A stretch of DNA of 6,627 nt, from contig JADFHV010000122.1 in NCBI GenBank assembly GCA_022566975.1, forward strand, positions 1 through 6,627, in the 5' to 3' direction. The stretch's first letter is position 1, and each line of letters starts with the position of its first letter. Below, in pieces: positions 1-5,887 of this stretch. The DNA comes from Chloroflexota bacterium (GTDB lineage: Bacteria > Chloroflexota > Dehalococcoidia > SAR202 > UBA11138). The notes under the pieces were generated by a model. It was not told the origin of the DNA. It worked only from the letters and a program-made list of their open reading frames with translations, and ran no database searches. The position numbers and the translations under genes were made by a program.

Positions 1-104
1 CCCTTTGCCGGGAGGCTGAGGGTGTCCCTCAGATACAAATTCTTCCCCCCTTCCTGGCCAGAGCCTGTCCTGAGTCAGCCGAAGGAAAGGGGGCCAGGGG
101 ATGG
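1..104 (+). repeat. Dispersed repeat element A, copy 1 (5' end outside window)
   Basis: This stretch recurs almost unchanged at 3670-3773 in the same orientation. By hand alignment the two copies differ by two substitutions and two single-base indels. It contains a stem-loop at 16-32 (CTGAGGG, loop TGT, CCCTCAG) and a C-rich/G-rich pair of arms around 46-96 that could fold over the intervening sequence. Copy 2 has further related-looking sequence upstream (a GGGGC-GAA-GCCCC hairpin at 3660-3672), so copy 1 probably continues to the left of the window. Both copies end 50-100 bases before the start of a plus-strand gene. The element has no believable coding content; the open frame through it is incidental. 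Confidence 0.9.
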
Positions 105-156
105 CCGAACAAAGAGGCTCAAGACTCTGCTCTTGAAAAGAACCGGAGGCACACTG

Positions 157-1293
157 ATGGCGATCTTTGCGGACGGTAGGGTATACGAAAGACTGGGCGT
201 AAGGCCCGTAATCAATGCTCGGGGCAACCAGACTATCCTGGGCGGATCCACCTCTCCGGCGCCGGTACGGCAGGCCATGGACGAGGCGGACCTCCACTTT
301 GTGGAGATGCGCGAGCTGCTGGAGAAGTCCGGCGAGTTCATAGCTGACGTCCTGGGAACCGAGTCGGCCTACGTCACGTCCGGCTGCGCCGCGGCCATTA
401 CTCTCAGCACCGCCGCCTGCATGGCCGGGACCGACCCGGACAAGATCGGACGGCTGCCCGACACGACCGGCATGAAGAACGAGGTGGTCTTACAGAAGAG
501 GCAGCGCTACAGCTTCGACCGCTGCTTTACGCTATCAGGCGGAAAGCTGGTGGTGGTCGGGGACGACGGGTGCAGCGCCGAGCAGCTTGGAGCGGCCATC
601 GGGCCCAACACCGCGGCCGTCGCCTACGTCATAAGCAGCGAAAATCCGGACGACTCAGTGGTCACGCTGGAAGAGGCGATGGAGGTGGCCCATGACAGGG
701 GCGTCCCTGTCATCGCCGACGCCGCATCGCAGATATACCCCCTGGACTTCTTCCGCGAGAGCGCCCAGATACCGGACCTGGCGTGCTTCGGCGCCAAGTA
801 CTTCGGCGCGCCCCACTCCACCGGGATAGTGGCAGGTAAGAAGGACCTGGTGGACGCCGTCGCCGCCCAGGGTTTCATCGCCTACCACTACGACGGCTTC
901 AATGCCTTCGGCCGTGCGATGAAGCTGGACCGACAGGAGATCGTGGGCGTCGTCTCCGCTCTGGACGCCTGGTTCTCCATGAACCACGAGGACCGTTTCA
1001 TGGAGTACGACCGGAGGATGTCGACCATCCAGGAGGGCCTGCGGGGTCTGGAGAGTGTCCAGACCAAGGTCGTGGACAACAGGCGGTTCTGGGCCACTAC
1101 CCTCCACGTCGATTTCGACCCGGGAACGGTCGGAAAGACGGCGCAGCAGGTGGCCGACGAGCTGGACGCCGGGGACCAGCGTATCTGGGTCTACGTCGCG
1201 GGTGACCGCACAATCACCATGAACGTCCACACCCTCAACGAGGGCGAGGATGCCATCATCGCCGACCGGCTCAGGGAGCTTCTTTCCGGCTAA
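157..1293 (+). CDS. SelA/DgaE-like PLP-dependent lyase or transferase
   Basis: The 378-residue protein has the fold-type I PLP enzyme layout of the L-seryl-tRNA(Sec) selenium transferase-like family, which includes D-glucosaminate-6-phosphate ammonia-lyase (DgaE). Visible features are the N-terminal segment GVRPVINARGNQTILGG (residues 14-30), a cofactor phosphate-binding loop TSGCAAA (74-80), VIADAAS with the pyridine-contacting Asp188, and CFGAKYFGAP with the probable Schiff-base Lys214. The start at 157 is chosen because GGAGG sits at 145-149, seven bases upstream. The open frame extends back to 22, but that extension is encoded by repeat element A and is not credible protein. True SelA is longer and would need a tRNA(Sec) partner, and no selenocysteine gene is nearby. 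Next to lactonase and KDG-kinase-like genes, a catabolic ammonia-lyase or dehydratase giving a 2-keto-3-deoxy acid is more likely. The exact substrate is unknown. Confidence 0.85.
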   Translation: MAIFADGRVYERLGVRPVINARGNQTILGGSTSPAPVRQAMDEADLHFVEMRELLEKSGEFIADVLGTESAYVTSGCAAAITLSTAACMAGTDPDKIGRLPDTTGMKNEVVLQKRQRYSFDRCFTLSGGKLVVVGDDGCSAEQLGAAIGPNTAAVAYVISSENPDDSVVTLEEAMEVAHDRGVPVIADAASQIYPLDFFRESAQIPDLACFGAKYFGAPHSTGIVAGKKDLVDAVAAQGFIAYHYDGFNAFGRAMKLDRQEIVGVVSALDAWFSMNHEDRFMEYDRRMSTIQEGLRGLESVQTKVVDNRRFWATTLHVDFDPGTVGKTAQQVADELDAGDQRIWVYVAGDRTITMNVHTLNEGEDAIIADRLRELLSG

Positions 1294-1316
1294 GGCCCCA
1301 GGTCTCTACCGGACCG

Positions 1317-1340
1317 TTCGCCCGGAGCTTGTCGAAGGGC
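1317..1340. repeat. Short palindromic-type repeat between genes
   Basis: The sequence here has interlocked inverted arms, TTCG/CGAA and GCCC/GGGC, around a GGAGCTTGT core. It resembles the short GAGCTTGTCGAAGG-type dispersed repeat seen in many environmental bacterial genomes (recognition from memory). The nine-base core GAGCTTGTC recurs at 5785-5793, exactly at the edge of the broken zinc-ribbon gene copy. The arms are short and no T-run follows, so it is not called a terminator. The gap between the two genes here is only 80 bases and also holds the ribosome binding site of the next gene. Confidence 0.5.
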
Positions 1341-1373
1341 CGCTCAAGTCTCGGCTGGGGTAGGGGAGAATAC

Positions 1374-2423
1374 ATGGACATAGGCGTAGGACTCGACGCG
1401 TCCCTGGGCCTCTCGCTCGACCAGCAGGGCGAGCTCTCGGGGGAGGCGGCCCGGCTGGGCTACACCAGCATCTGGACCCCCGAGGGGACGGGCCAGGACT
1501 CCTTCCAGCTCTGCGCTCACAGATGGGCGGCGACACGGGACGTCACCGACGGCGGGCTCGTCACCGGCATCGCCGTCTGCCCGGTCATGTACCGCACTCC
1601 TGTCGCCTTCGCCATGAGCGCCGGCACGGTCAGCGAGCTAACGGCGGGGCGCTTCATTCTCGGCATCGGGTCGGGCGCCGTATATCGTCCGAAGGGGCGC
1701 CGGGCCCTGGGGCTGCCGCGGCTCTCCGCCCTGTCCATGATGAGGGACTACCTCGTCACGACCCGTGCCCTGCTGGCCGGCGAGGAGGTCAACTACGAGG
1801 GGCCGGTGGTGACGCTCAATGAAGCCAAGCTGGGCATCGACCCTCCGCCCCGTACACCCGTCTATCTGGGGGCGCTGGGGCCGGAGATGCTGCGCCTGTC
1901 GGGTGAGCTCGCCAACGGCGCCGCGCTGAACTGGTGCACCCCCGAGCAGATCGCCTGGAGCCGTGAGCGCATCGCCGAGGGCGCCGCCAGGACCGGGCGA
2001 GACCCCAGCGAGGTCAGCGTGGCCGAGTACATCCGCATATGCGTCGACGACGACGAGGACGTCGCAAGACGGGCCTTCGCTAGATCGGTCATGGGCTACG
2101 CCCTGGGCGACCGTGTCCCCACGGAGCGAGAGCGCGCCCTGGGCTACCGGGCTCACTTCGAGCGCATGGGCTTTACGGAGGCGCTGGCCGAGCTGGACGA
2201 CATGCGGGGGCGGGGCGCGTCGGCCGACGAGGTCGCCGACGCATTCCCATCCGAGCTGATGCGCAGGGTCGGCTACTATGGACCGGCGGCTGGAGCGGCC
2301 AAGGCCTTCCGCGGTCTTGCCGAGGGGCTGGACACGGCCATCGTCCGCGTGGTCGCCGCCGGGCCGGGTGTCGAATCCGTCCAGGCGGTCATGGACGCCT
2401 GCCGTCCGGCCCTGGTCCAGTGA
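1374..2423 (+). CDS. LLM-class (luciferase-like) flavin/F420-dependent oxidoreductase
   Basis: The 349-residue protein is a typical bacterial luciferase-like TIM barrel. Family landmarks are ARLGYTSIWTPEG (residues 26-38), the barrel strand region around TGIAVCPVMYRTP (64-76), the hallmark TAGRFILGIGSG (90-101), the MMRDYLVTTRALLAGEEVNYEG stretch (122-143), and TPVYLGALGPEMLRLSGELA (161-180). Proteins of this type use F420H2/F420 or FMN; relatives include F420-dependent glucose-6-phosphate dehydrogenase and methylene-H4MPT reductase. F420 use is inferred from overall similarity, not from a diagnostic residue. The start at 1374 follows AGGGGAG at 1362-1368; the open frame back to 1329 begins inside the intergenic repeat and is rejected. 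Its position before a lactonase gene allows a sugar-dehydrogenase role, but alkane, nitro-compound or other substrates cannot be excluded. Confidence 0.85.
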   Translation: MDIGVGLDASLGLSLDQQGELSGEAARLGYTSIWTPEGTGQDSFQLCAHRWAATRDVTDGGLVTGIAVCPVMYRTPVAFAMSAGTVSELTAGRFILGIGSGAVYRPKGRRALGLPRLSALSMMRDYLVTTRALLAGEEVNYEGPVVTLNEAKLGIDPPPRTPVYLGALGPEMLRLSGELANGAALNWCTPEQIAWSRERIAEGAARTGRDPSEVSVAEYIRICVDDDEDVARRAFARSVMGYALGDRVPTERERALGYRAHFERMGFTEALAELDDMRGRGASADEVADAFPSELMRRVGYYGPAAGAAKAFRGLAEGLDTAIVRVVAAGPGVESVQAVMDACRPALVQ

Positions 2424-2431
2424 CGCCCCCG

Positions 2432-2512
2432 TGTCATTCCGAGGAGCCCACGCCAGCCCACGAGTCCCGTACAGGTCCGGGGCGACGAGGAATCTGGGGG
2501 AGGCGGGGCGAT
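2432..2512 (+). repeat. Dispersed repeat B, full-length copy 1
   Basis: The segment begins TGTCATTCCGAGGAGCCC and carries TCCGGGGCGACGAGGAATC at 2476-2494. It matches 6047-6127, which shares the same opening and an identical 19-base internal block. The ATTCC near the left end and GGAAT near the right end are inverted arms, the pattern of a short palindromic dispersed element. It starts nine bases after the stop of the oxidoreductase gene and could also act as an RNA hairpin at the transcript end, although no T-run is seen. Confidence 0.8.
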
Positions 2513-2530
2513 AACCAGGGTCGCAGAAGC

Positions 2531-2572
2531 CGTCCCCACGCCGGATTCCTCATTGAGGACTCCCCGGAATGA
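2531..2572 (-). repeat. Dispersed repeat B, short copy in inverted orientation
   Basis: Read on the minus strand this gives TCATTCCGGGGAGTCCTC followed by GAGGAATCC, close to the short copy at 3562-3610 and to the ends of the full-length copies. Together with the copy at 2432-2512 it forms nested inverted arms: TCATTCC at 2434-2440 against GGAATGA at 2566-2572, and GAGGAATC at 2487-2494 against GATTCCTC at 2544-2551. The gap could therefore fold into one large stem structure. An ATG inside this repeat (2569) is in frame with the next gene but is probably not its start. Confidence 0.75.
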
Positions 2573-2592
2573 TACGGGACCAGGAGCACAAG

Positions 2593-3498
2593 ATGCCAGA
2601 AACCCTGTCTGACGTCGTCGAGTCACCGGAGCCGGAGCTGGTTGCCGCCGGCTTCCTCTTTACGGAAGGCCCCGTCTGGCACCCGGACGGCTATCTGCTG
2701 TTCGTTGACATCGGCCGCGCCCAGATCATACGGGTGGAGCCCGGGGGCGAGCCCGAGATCATACGGGAGAACAGCGGCGGCTCCAACGGCATGACCTTCG
2801 ACCTGCAGGGCAGGCTCATCATCTGCGAGGGGAGCAACCGGCAGATCACGCGACGCGAAGACGACGGCTCGTACACGCCTATCGCCCGGAGCTGGGAGGG
2901 CAAACGTCTCGACGCCGTCAACGACCTGGTGGGCAGGTCCGACGGGACCGTCTACTTCACCAACCCCGGCGGCGGCATCGACCCCTCAGACCGCGATATC
3001 GAGTTCAACGGAGTCTTCAGGATCACCCCCGACGGCGACGTGAGGGTGGCTGCCACCGACTTCGAGTTCCCCAACGGCATCGCCTTCTCTCCGGACGAGA
3101 GCATCCTCTACGTCTCCAACACCCGGAAGTGGATGTACATCAAGGCCTTCGACGTCCAACCGGACGGCACCCTGGTCAACGGCCGGGCCTTCGCCGACAT
3201 GGGAGTGGACCCGCCCGAGGCGCCCGGCCGGCGTCCGAAAGGCGTCACGGGCTCCCTCACCGGCGTTCCCGACGGTATGAAGGTGGACGTCAAGGGCCGC
3301 GTCTTCTGCACCGGCCCCGGCGGCCACTGGGTCTTCGACAAGAACGGCAACCACATCGGCGTCATCACGATGCCGGAGCTGCCGGCCAACTGCGCCTGGG
3401 GTCTCCCCGACAACCAGACCATGTTCTTCACGTCTCGAAGCTCCGTCTACAGCGTCCGCATGAGGGCGCCCGGCACCCGTATCCCCAGATCAGGATAG
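2593..3498 (+). CDS. SMP-30/gluconolactonase-family (LRE-like) lactonase
   Basis: The 301-residue protein is a six-bladed beta-propeller of the SMP-30/gluconolactonase/LRE family, which hydrolyses sugar lactones and related esters with a divalent metal. Expected ligands by comparison with human SMP-30 are Glu25 in FTEGPVWH, Asn161 in FPNGIAFSPD and Asp227 in VPDGMKVDVKGRVF; Asn110 in DAVNDLVGRSDGTVYFT matches the substrate-contacting Asn. Repeated blade signatures such as SNGMTFDLQGRL (64-75) and NGIAFSPDESILYVSN (161-176) are clear, and the length is normal. The start at 2593 follows AGGAG at 2582-2586, six bases away. An alternative ATG at 2569 lies inside a dispersed repeat and lacks a binding site. 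There is no signal peptide, so it is probably cytoplasmic. The neighbouring KDG-kinase-like gene supports a role in aldonic acid formation. Confidence 0.9.
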   Translation: MPETLSDVVESPEPELVAAGFLFTEGPVWHPDGYLLFVDIGRAQIIRVEPGGEPEIIRENSGGSNGMTFDLQGRLIICEGSNRQITRREDDGSYTPIARSWEGKRLDAVNDLVGRSDGTVYFTNPGGGIDPSDRDIEFNGVFRITPDGDVRVAATDFEFPNGIAFSPDESILYVSNTRKWMYIKAFDVQPDGTLVNGRAFADMGVDPPEAPGRRPKGVTGSLTGVPDGMKVDVKGRVFCTGPGGHWVFDKNGNHIGVITMPELPANCAWGLPDNQTMFFTSRSSVYSVRMRAPGTRIPRSG

Positions 3499-3561
3499 AC
3501 TGTCATGACTGGCCCCCTGCGTCCGTACGGGCGGGTTTAGGAGCGTCTAAGGGGCCCAGAT

Positions 3562-3610
3562 TGTCATTCCAAGGAGTCCTCGACGAGGACTCTGGGGTGG
3601 GGGCTTCCTT
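3562..3610 (+). repeat. Dispersed repeat B, short copy 2
   Basis: It opens TGTCATTCCAAGGAGTCCTC and continues with a CGACGAGGACTCTGGGGTGG block, so GGAGTCCTC and GAGGACTC form an internal hairpin. It is the direct-orientation counterpart of the inverted copy at 2531-2572 and lacks the roughly 40-base middle section present in the copies at 2432 and 6047. The two copies thus bracket the lactonase gene in opposite orientations. Confidence 0.75.
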
Positions 3611-3669
3611 AATTCTTTACTCGCACGTCGAGCAGGCTGCGGGAAAAGGGGTGTGCAGAGGGGCGAAGC

Positions 3670-3773
3670 CCCTTTGCCGGGAGTCTGAGGGTGTCCCTCA
3701 GATACAAATTCTCCCCCCTTCCTGGCCAGAGCCTGTCCTGAGTCAGCCGAAGGAAAGGGGGCCGGGGGGATGG
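3670..3773 (+). repeat. Dispersed repeat element A, copy 2
   Basis: This is the complete counterpart of 1-104, in the same orientation. It includes an eight-base-pair stem-loop at 3684-3702 (TCTGAGGG, loop TGT, CCCTCAGA), one pair longer than in copy 1. In both copies the open reading frame gives the same peptide, PPSWPEPVLSQPKERGPG, which shows that such frames are products of the repeat and not of a gene. A GGGGC-GAA-GCCCC hairpin immediately overlaps its left end (3660-3672). Confidence 0.9.
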
Positions 3774-3872
3774 TCGTCCCAACCTGTCGGGATTCAACAC
3801 CATACCAGGCGCTAGTACCAAGGGCCGGCCTCCGCTTGTCGGGGTAACCATATCTGGCTGGGGCGACGAAAA

Positions 3873-4841
3873 ATGCCAGACATAGTCAGCATCGGCGAGT
3901 GCCTGATAGAGCTCTTCTCAGAGGAACCGATTGGGGAGGCGGAGACCTTCACGCGCTCGCTGGCCGGGGACAGCCTCAACATCCTGGTCGCGGCGCAGCG
4001 TCTGGGCTCCACCACCGGCTACATCACCCGCCTTGGCGATGACCCCTTCGCCCAATACCTATTGAGCACCTGGCGAAAGGAAGGTATCGATGTGAGCCAG
4101 GTCAGGCTCGTAGACGGCTTCAACGCGGTCCACTTCGTCTCCCTGCTGCCGGGGGGTGACCGCGAGTTCACCTACTACCGCAAGGGTAGCGCGCCCAGCA
4201 CCATGCAGCCCTCGGACCTGGACCACGACTACATCGGCGAGGCCCGGATACTCCACGTCAGCGGCGTCGGGCAGGCCATCTCGGACAGCGCACGGGCGAC
4301 CATCCTGAGAGCCGTGGAGGTGGCCAAAGAGCGAGGGGTGTCGGTATCCTACGACCCCAACTACCGCCACCAGCTATGGACGCCCCAGGAGGCGCGAAAC
4401 GCGATGGAGGAGCTGCTGCCCTACGTAGACTACTTCCTGCCCAGCGCGCCATCCGACACGGAAGTGTTTCTGGGCACCTCCGACCCGCGAGAGGCCATCT
4501 CCCTCGCTCGGGAGAAGGGCCCGAACACGGTGGCCGTAACCTGCGGCGACTCCGGCGCGGTCGTGGCGGTGGGAGATGACGTGTTCGACGTTCCGGTGTA
4601 CACTCCGGGCCCGGTGGTGGATACGACTGGGGCCGGTGACGCCTTCAACGGTGCCTTCCTCCACGGTCTCCTGGAGGGCAGGAGCCCGAGAGACGCGGCG
4701 ACGCTGGGCAGCATAGCCGCGGGACTGAAGGTGCGAGGCCGGGGCGCCCTCACCACGATGCCGACCGGCGAAGACGTCTACACCGCCTTCGACGCGCTGA
4801 AGGCGACGGCAAGGATACGGGGGGCTGACCATGGCAACTGA
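3873..4841 (+). CDS. PfkB-family sugar kinase, KDG-kinase-like
   Basis: The 322-residue protein is a ribokinase/PfkB-fold kinase that would transfer phosphate from ATP to a sugar or sugar acid. Landmarks are IVSIGECLIELF (4-15), LAGDSLNILVAAQRLG (30-45), RLGDDPFAQYL (53-63), YYRKGSAPS (101-109), DPNYRHQLW (161-169), and the PfkB signature DTTGAGDAFNGAFL (250-263) with catalytic-base Asp256. The GDSLN, YYR-SA-S and DPNYR-LW combination is that of 2-keto-3-deoxygluconate kinases; fructokinase is the main alternative. The start at 3873 has only a weak GGGGCGA-type site (3860-3866). The stop at 4839-4841 overlaps the beginning of the zinc-ribbon gene by 11 bases, indicating coupled translation. 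It likely yields KDPG in an Entner-Doudoroff-like route; the aldolase is not in the window. Confidence 0.88.
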   Translation: MPDIVSIGECLIELFSEEPIGEAETFTRSLAGDSLNILVAAQRLGSTTGYITRLGDDPFAQYLLSTWRKEGIDVSQVRLVDGFNAVHFVSLLPGGDREFTYYRKGSAPSTMQPSDLDHDYIGEARILHVSGVGQAISDSARATILRAVEVAKERGVSVSYDPNYRHQLWTPQEARNAMEELLPYVDYFLPSAPSDTEVFLGTSDPREAISLAREKGPNTVAVTCGDSGAVVAVGDDVFDVPVYTPGPVVDTTGAGDAFNGAFLHGLLEGRSPRDAATLGSIAAGLKVRGRGALTTMPTGEDVYTAFDALKATARIRGADHGN

Positions 4842-5007
4842 AGAACAGGTCCAGAAGGTCCTCAACCGGCTGGCGGAGGCCAGGCAATGCGCCACGTGCG
4901 GCACCAGCCTGCGCTTCGGCGACCTGGACTGCCCCCACTGCGGCGCCGACATCGAAGACGTATTCCGCATGTGGGCCGAGCAGCTTCTAGACGATCTCGG
5001 CCTCTAG
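4831..5007 (+). CDS. Small zinc-ribbon protein
   Basis: This 58-residue protein has two CxxC knuckles, CATC (residues 20-23) and CPHC (34-37), separated by GTSLRFGDLD, which should form a one-zinc ribbon. An N-terminal helix-like segment (about 3-19) precedes it, and an acidic helix-like tail with WAEQLLDDLGL (48-58) follows. Its ATG lies inside the 3' end of the kinase gene (11-base overlap) with a G-run at 4819-4824 as ribosome binding site, so it is probably translationally coupled to the kinase. Its stop TAG shares the CTAG at 5004-5007 with the stop of the convergent abiV gene. The 3' half is duplicated at 5794-5887. Conserved cysteines and mostly synonymous or conservative differences between the copies support real coding. 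The function is unknown; a structural or regulatory partner protein is possible. Confidence 0.75.
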   Translation: MATEEQVQKVLNRLAEARQCATCGTSLRFGDLDCPHCGADIEDVFRMWAEQLLDDLGL

Positions 5008-5037
5008 GCCGCAGCCCCACCCTCCCGGTCTTCCTCC
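4914..5037 (+). repeat. Direct repeat, upstream copy (3' end of zinc-ribbon gene)
   Basis: It aligns with 5794-5917 without gaps at an offset of exactly 880: 106 of 124 bases match by hand count, including 45 in a row (4916-4960). The repeat covers the second CxxC, the C-terminal tail, the stop and about 30 bases beyond it. After 5037 similarity stops and the abiV-specific sequence begins. The two copies bracket the 756-base segment 5038-5793. Confidence 0.9.
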
Positions 5038-5714
5038 AAACCAAATAAACCTTTGACAATCTTCGTCGCGTAGTTTCTGGTCCTTTTCAGACTTGCATCA
5101 TCAACCTTTTCTCGAACTTCACGGAAGAAGTCCTTGTAATGCTCAAGTGATTGTCCCAATACGAAGCGAAGGCTGTCCGTGACGCGCCACGTAAGTTCCA
5201 GTATCGCTCTAGAGACTTCAGGGTCGATAGCTTCGTTGTTAGCTTTCACGGTTCCGTCAGTTTCATGTGAGTAAAAGCCTTGTTGCTTCAAAGTGTCGAG
5301 ACCGGAGAAAGCAAAATTCTCTCCAAGTAGGTCCGCCAGCTTCTGCCGCTTCGCTTCCCAGTCAGCAAACACAATCGCCATCGTTTGCTTGAACCGATCC
5401 TCGTCGCGTCGTGGGTCCACACTAGTCAGATAGAAGAGGAAAAGTGGGAAAAGCTTGATCGCATCCAGCTTCGTACGGTGCAACAAATGGCCTTTCTTGT
5501 ACCGTTTGTACCGCTCGTCGCCTGTTCGTGCGAAGAGCAGGCCATCGAGAAGTACCATTTTCCCCACTTCCTCGAGAGCTAATATAGCTATGGAAGTTGC
5601 TTGTGCATGATGATTCTGATCGGCGAGCGCGACGGCTGCATCATAGTTCGACAGCGCGCTCGTGTAGGCCTTGGAGAATCCGCTCAGAACCCACTCTGAA
5701 TCGAAGGAGTACAT
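5004..5714 (-). CDS. AbiV-family abortive infection protein
   Basis: The 236-residue, mostly helical protein fits the AbiV family of phage abortive-infection proteins, known from lactococci where AbiV acts against a phage early protein. The diagnostic part is SNYDAAVALADQNHHAQATS (22-41) running into IAILALEEVGKMVLLDGLLF (42-61), with the family's EE-GK motif at 48-52; LKQQGFYSHETDG (142-154) fits the later Lys/Tyr-containing motif. The start has a strong AAGGAGG on the minus strand (5724-5730), nine bases upstream. The gene is visibly AT-richer than its neighbours and lies between direct repeats of the zinc-ribbon gene, both signs of acquisition. About its last 10 codons (EDREGGAAA and stop) are antisense to the flanking repeat. 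It contains RYKKGH (71-76), which has the R-x4-H spacing of HEPN ribonucleases; whether this is functional is unknown. AbiV assignment is good; mechanism in this host is not established. Confidence 0.8.
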   Translation of the reverse strand: MYSFDSEWVLSGFSKAYTSALSNYDAAVALADQNHHAQATSIAILALEEVGKMVLLDGLLFARTGDERYKRYKKGHLLHRTKLDAIKLFPLFLFYLTSVDPRRDEDRFKQTMAIVFADWEAKRQKLADLLGENFAFSGLDTLKQQGFYSHETDGTVKANNEAIDPEVSRAILELTWRVTDSLRFVLGQSLEHYKDFFREVREKVDDASLKRTRNYATKIVKGLFGLEEDREGGAAA

Positions 5715-5735
5715 TTTCTGCGACCTCCTTATGCC

Positions 5736-5764
5736 ATCTTATGTTCTGCGCTACCTACTCGCAA
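5736..5764 (-). promoter_or_regulatory. Possible abiV promoter
   Basis: On the minus strand, TTGCGA (5759-5764) and TAAGAT (5736-5741) are separated by 17 bases, four of six matches to each sigma-70 consensus box. Transcription would begin close to the Shine-Dalgarno sequence, leaving a very short leader of about 15 bases, which is a weakness of this call. The region is noticeably AT-richer than the rest of the window. Confidence 0.25.
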
Positions 5765-5793
5765 TTGGAACTGTAGGTATTGCTGAGCTTGTC

Positions 5794-5887
5794 CCTCGGC
5801 GACCTGGACTGCCCCCACTGCGGCGCCGACATCGAAGACGCCCTCCGCACCTGGGCGGAGCGCCTTCTCGACGATCTCGGTCTCTAG
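5794..5887 (+). pseudogene. Truncated second copy of the zinc-ribbon gene
   Basis: In the frame ending at the TAG of 5885-5887 this encodes LGDLDCPHCGADIEDALRTW followed by AERLLDDLGL, parallel to residues from about 30 to 58 of the upstream zinc-ribbon protein. Differences are mainly at third positions or conservative (VFRM to ALRT, Q to R), so the copy was once a coding paralogue and not a fresh duplicate. The N-terminal half with the first CxxC is missing. Upstream the frame reaches a stop (5774-5776) with no ATG or GTG start and no binding site; only TTG/CTG codons lie between. The break coincides with a GAGCTTGTC motif at 5785-5793. Confidence 0.75.

Larger units (their letters stand above)
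3499..3872. other. Repeat-rich intergenic gap, no gene
   Basis: These 374 bases contain no credible gene. They hold a short copy of repeat B (3562-3610), a more A/T-containing spacer (about 3605-3655), a GGGGC-GAA-GCCCC hairpin (3660-3672), the second copy of element A (3670-3773), and about 100 bases of unassigned leader before the kinase gene. A long open frame running across the end of the lactonase gene into this gap is an overlapping shadow. No convincing promoter or T-tailed terminator could be picked out by eye. Confidence 0.7.

Noticed and set aside
22..156. N-terminal extension of the PLP-enzyme frame by 45 codons
   Set aside because: It is encoded by repeat element A, gives the same peptide as the second repeat copy, and a good ribosome binding site directs the start to 157.
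655..1230. 191-codon minus-strand open frame opposite the PLP-enzyme gene
   Set aside because: It is a shadow of a GC-rich gene with strong plus-strand motifs and has no ribosome binding site or family features.
157..1293. Bona fide selenocysteine synthase (SelA)
   Set aside because: The protein is shorter than typical SelA and no selB, selD, tRNA(Sec) or other selenium gene is near; the context is sugar-acid catabolism.
1317..1340. Intrinsic terminator after the PLP-enzyme gene
   Set aside because: The arms are short and interlocked and no T-run follows; it fits a dispersed repeat better.
2569..2592. Upstream ATG for the lactonase
   Set aside because: This ATG lies within the inverted repeat B copy and lacks a Shine-Dalgarno sequence, while the ATG at 2593 has AGGAG at the right distance.
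3129..3815. 228-codon open frame on the plus strand
   Set aside because: It overlaps the lactonase gene in another frame, is rich in Arg/Gly/Pro/His as GC-rich shadows are, and ends through repeats B and A.
4374..4970. 198-codon minus-strand open frame opposite the kinase gene
   Set aside because: It is antisense to clear PfkB motifs and the zinc-ribbon gene, with Arg/Ser/His-rich shadow composition.
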